29,217 bases of DNA, taken from a virus. Positions 27,759 through 29,217 of the stretch are shown in pieces. The notes beneath the pieces are model-generated. The model was not told the origin of the DNA. It worked only from the letters and a program-made list of their open reading frames with translations, and ran no database searches. The stretch's first letter is position 1. Each line of letters starts with the position of its first letter. Made by a program: the position numbers and the translations under genes. The stretch lies in IMG/VR virus record IMGVR_UViG_3300022934_000114, positions 1-29,217 of that record. The stretch is one strand, 5' to 3'.

Positions 27759-29217
27759 ATGACGACTATAACTACACGGTCGGGCAAAGGCTCGCCCCTA
27801 ACTAACGCTGAGGTTGATGATAATTTCACCAACCTGAACGATGACAAGGTAGAAACGTCTGGCGACAGCATGACGGGCAACCTGTCATTCGGGGATAACA
27901 ATAAGGTTATCCTCGGTGCTAGCTCTGACCTACAGATTTATCATGACGGGTCTAATAGTTACATCACAGACTCAGGCACAGGTAACCTAAGAATTAGCGG
28001 CACGTTGCTACAGCTTAACGATGCTTCTTTTAATAAGTACCTGCTAGGCTCTGGAGATTCTGTAACGCTATACAACGCAGACTCAGCCAAACTAGCCACC
28101 ACCTCCACAGGCATCGACGTAACGGGTACTGCTGTCACAGACGGTTTGACTCTCGATAATAACGGTTCGATTCTTTTTAACGACCCGTCAGCAACAGATA
28201 CAGTTCTTGTCGGAACAAACGGTAACGAACTTGTTTTACGCACTGATGATGGCGATATCGTTCTAAAAACAAATGAAAATAAACAGCAGTTAAGAGTAAT
28301 CAACAACGGAGATATCAGCTTTTACAACTCTGCTGGCACCTCACAAGACCTCTTCTGGGACGCAAGCACTTCACGGTTAGGTCTGGGTACTACGTCGCCT
28401 TACCGAACGCTCACCGTTTCTGGCGACCAAGCAGTCGAAGGCTTGTTAGAAGTTACAGCGGCAACTCCTCAGATTTTATTCAGTGTGCCTAGCGGCGGTC
28501 TTGATAGCCGAATCCATAATGACGGCTCTGGTAATTTTATTTTTGGTACTGGTACAAACAGTACAACACCAACAGAACGCATGCGCATTACAAGCGCAGG
28601 CAATGTCGGCATAGGGACTACAAATGCCGCTTACAAGCTAGTTGTTTCTAGCGGTGGCGCTAGTGGTATTGAGCTTGGCCCAGCTTACTCAGGCACAGCT
28701 AACCTTATACAGCACTACAACCGCTCAGGTGCGGCTTATGTTGATGCGGTAAATATTGCGGCAACTCACAGGTTTAACTATGGCTCTACTGAAGTCATGC
28801 GCGTCACAAGCGCTGGACGGTTAGGTATAGGTAACTCAGCGCCTGGTACTAAATTAGATATTATTGATACGTCACAAACACTAGGATTTGCACAAACAAC
28901 TGACGTTAATGCTTCTCCAGCTAATCAGGATGCAGGCGAGTTTGTTAGATTTGCTTCTGATGTTGGTGCTTCGGGACTTACTTTTGCCGCTGGCGATGCT
29001 CGTTTATTAACTGGAACCGTAAACACAGACAATGCGGTAGTTTGGCGAGCTAACAATGTAGGCTTGTTTGCTACAGATAGCGTTCGTTTTTACACTGGCG
29101 GAGGTCCTGAACGGGCACGTATCGACAGCTCTGGCAATCTGCTTGTGGGGAAAACCGCCTCTGCCATAGCCACAGAAGGTGTAACGCTTGGCCCTAACGG
29201 TCAACACTACTTTACTT
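27759..29217 (+). CDS. Tail fibre with IGTTSP-type repeats, 3' end outside the window
   Basis: The frame from ATG 27759 (ribosome site AGGGGGTGA) is open for 486 codons to the right edge. It starts MTTITTRSGKGSPLTNAEVD followed by a DNFTNLNDDK helix, an attachment segment common in fibres, then beta repeats: DLQIYHDGSNSYITDSGTGN, RLGLGTTSPYRTLTV, MRITSAGNVGIGTTN and RIDSSGNLLVGKTAS, the IGTTSP series. It should bind receptors as a trimer. The C-terminus, often an S74 chaperone, is not in the window. No stop was found up to 29217. Confidence 0.85.
   Translation, partial: MTTITTRSGKGSPLTNAEVDDNFTNLNDDKVETSGDSMTGNLSFGDNNKVILGASSDLQIYHDGSNSYITDSGTGNLRISGTLLQLNDASFNKYLLGSGDSVTLYNADSAKLATTSTGIDVTGTAVTDGLTLDNNGSILFNDPSATDTVLVGTNGNELVLRTDDGDIVLKTNENKQQLRVINNGDISFYNSAGTSQDLFWDASTSRLGLGTTSPYRTLTVSGDQAVEGLLEVTAATPQILFSVPSGGLDSRIHNDGSGNFIFGTGTNSTTPTERMRITSAGNVGIGTTNAAYKLVVSSGGASGIELGPAYSGTANLIQHYNRSGAAYVDAVNIAATHRFNYGSTEVMRVTSAGRLGIGNSAPGTKLDIIDTSQTLGFAQTTDVNASPANQDAGEFVRFASDVGASGLTFAAGDARLLTGTVNTDNAVVWRANNVGLFATDSVRFYTGGGPERARIDSSGNLLVGKTASAIATEGVTLGPNGQHYFT

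Noticed and set aside
29159-29217. Joining the right-edge fibre gene to the left-edge ORF as one gene of a circular genome
   Set aside because: The frames are compatible, but this has a one-in-three chance, and the left ORF lacks fibre repeats and an S74 domain; it looks like a different virion protein.
1-29217. Integrase, attachment site, tRNA, CRISPR array or insertion sequence
   Set aside because: None seen by eye on either strand; no tyrosine or serine recombinase motifs, cloverleafs, direct-repeat arrays or transposase pattern.

Overview
The window is a near-continuous stretch of a tailed double-stranded DNA bacteriophage, most likely a siphovirus. It has a lambda-like tail module: tail-tube protein, a G/GT-type chaperone pair with a -1 frameshift site, a tape measure of about 551 aa, and a tip protein of 1287 aa. 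Gene families and fibre repeat styles (GTA-type holin, DxxSxTDS repeat fibre, IGTTSP fibre repeats, Mom next to a ParB-like protein) resemble those of environmental, often marine, phages; that is an inference. Strong GGAGG-type ribosome binding sites suggest a host with canonical Shine-Dalgarno initiation. I see no integrase, excisionase, CI/Cro pair, tRNA, insertion sequence or CRISPR array, so nothing here indicates lysogeny.

Layout. (1) 3-1453: the 3' part of a virion protein, then a lysis cassette of small lipoprotein, GTA-type holin and M15 peptidase endolysin. (2) 1444-1987: two small genes on the minus strand, the only minus-strand genes seen, divergent from the early region. (3) 1988-3925: a regulatory gap with a parS-like palindrome, then small early genes, a possible single-strand annealing protein, an SSB-like protein, an XRE-type regulator and a 27-residue zinc-ribbon microprotein, closed by a terminator. 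(4) 3926-4223: a gap without a convincing gene. (5) 4224-7752: replication and recombination genes: replication-protein-like, PD-(D/E)XK nuclease-like, NinB-like, HTH-metallophosphoesterase, NinG/Rap-like. (6) 7753-9277: small accessory genes including a stand-alone sigma region-4-like protein, ended by a strong terminator. (7) 9360-10997: a new promoter, a DUF551-like gene, a ParB/Srx-domain protein and a Mom-family DNA modification enzyme. (8) 10990-16316: terminase, portal, head morphogenesis, scaffold and major capsid genes. (9) 16334-29217: connector, tail completion, tail tube, chaperones, tape measure, tip complex, an acetyltransferase inside the tail operon, and several fibre genes. 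The last fibre gene runs off the right edge.

Most genes overlap or abut by 1-20 bases, so transcription is polycistronic with translational coupling. The most notable non-gene signals are: two early leaders sharing GTTC-N6-GAAC followed by TAACAAGGGAGA, one of which is a perfect parS-type palindrome; an A-AAA-AAC slippery site with a 10-bp stem six bases downstream; and a recurring TGnTANAAT extended -10 element ahead of late genes.
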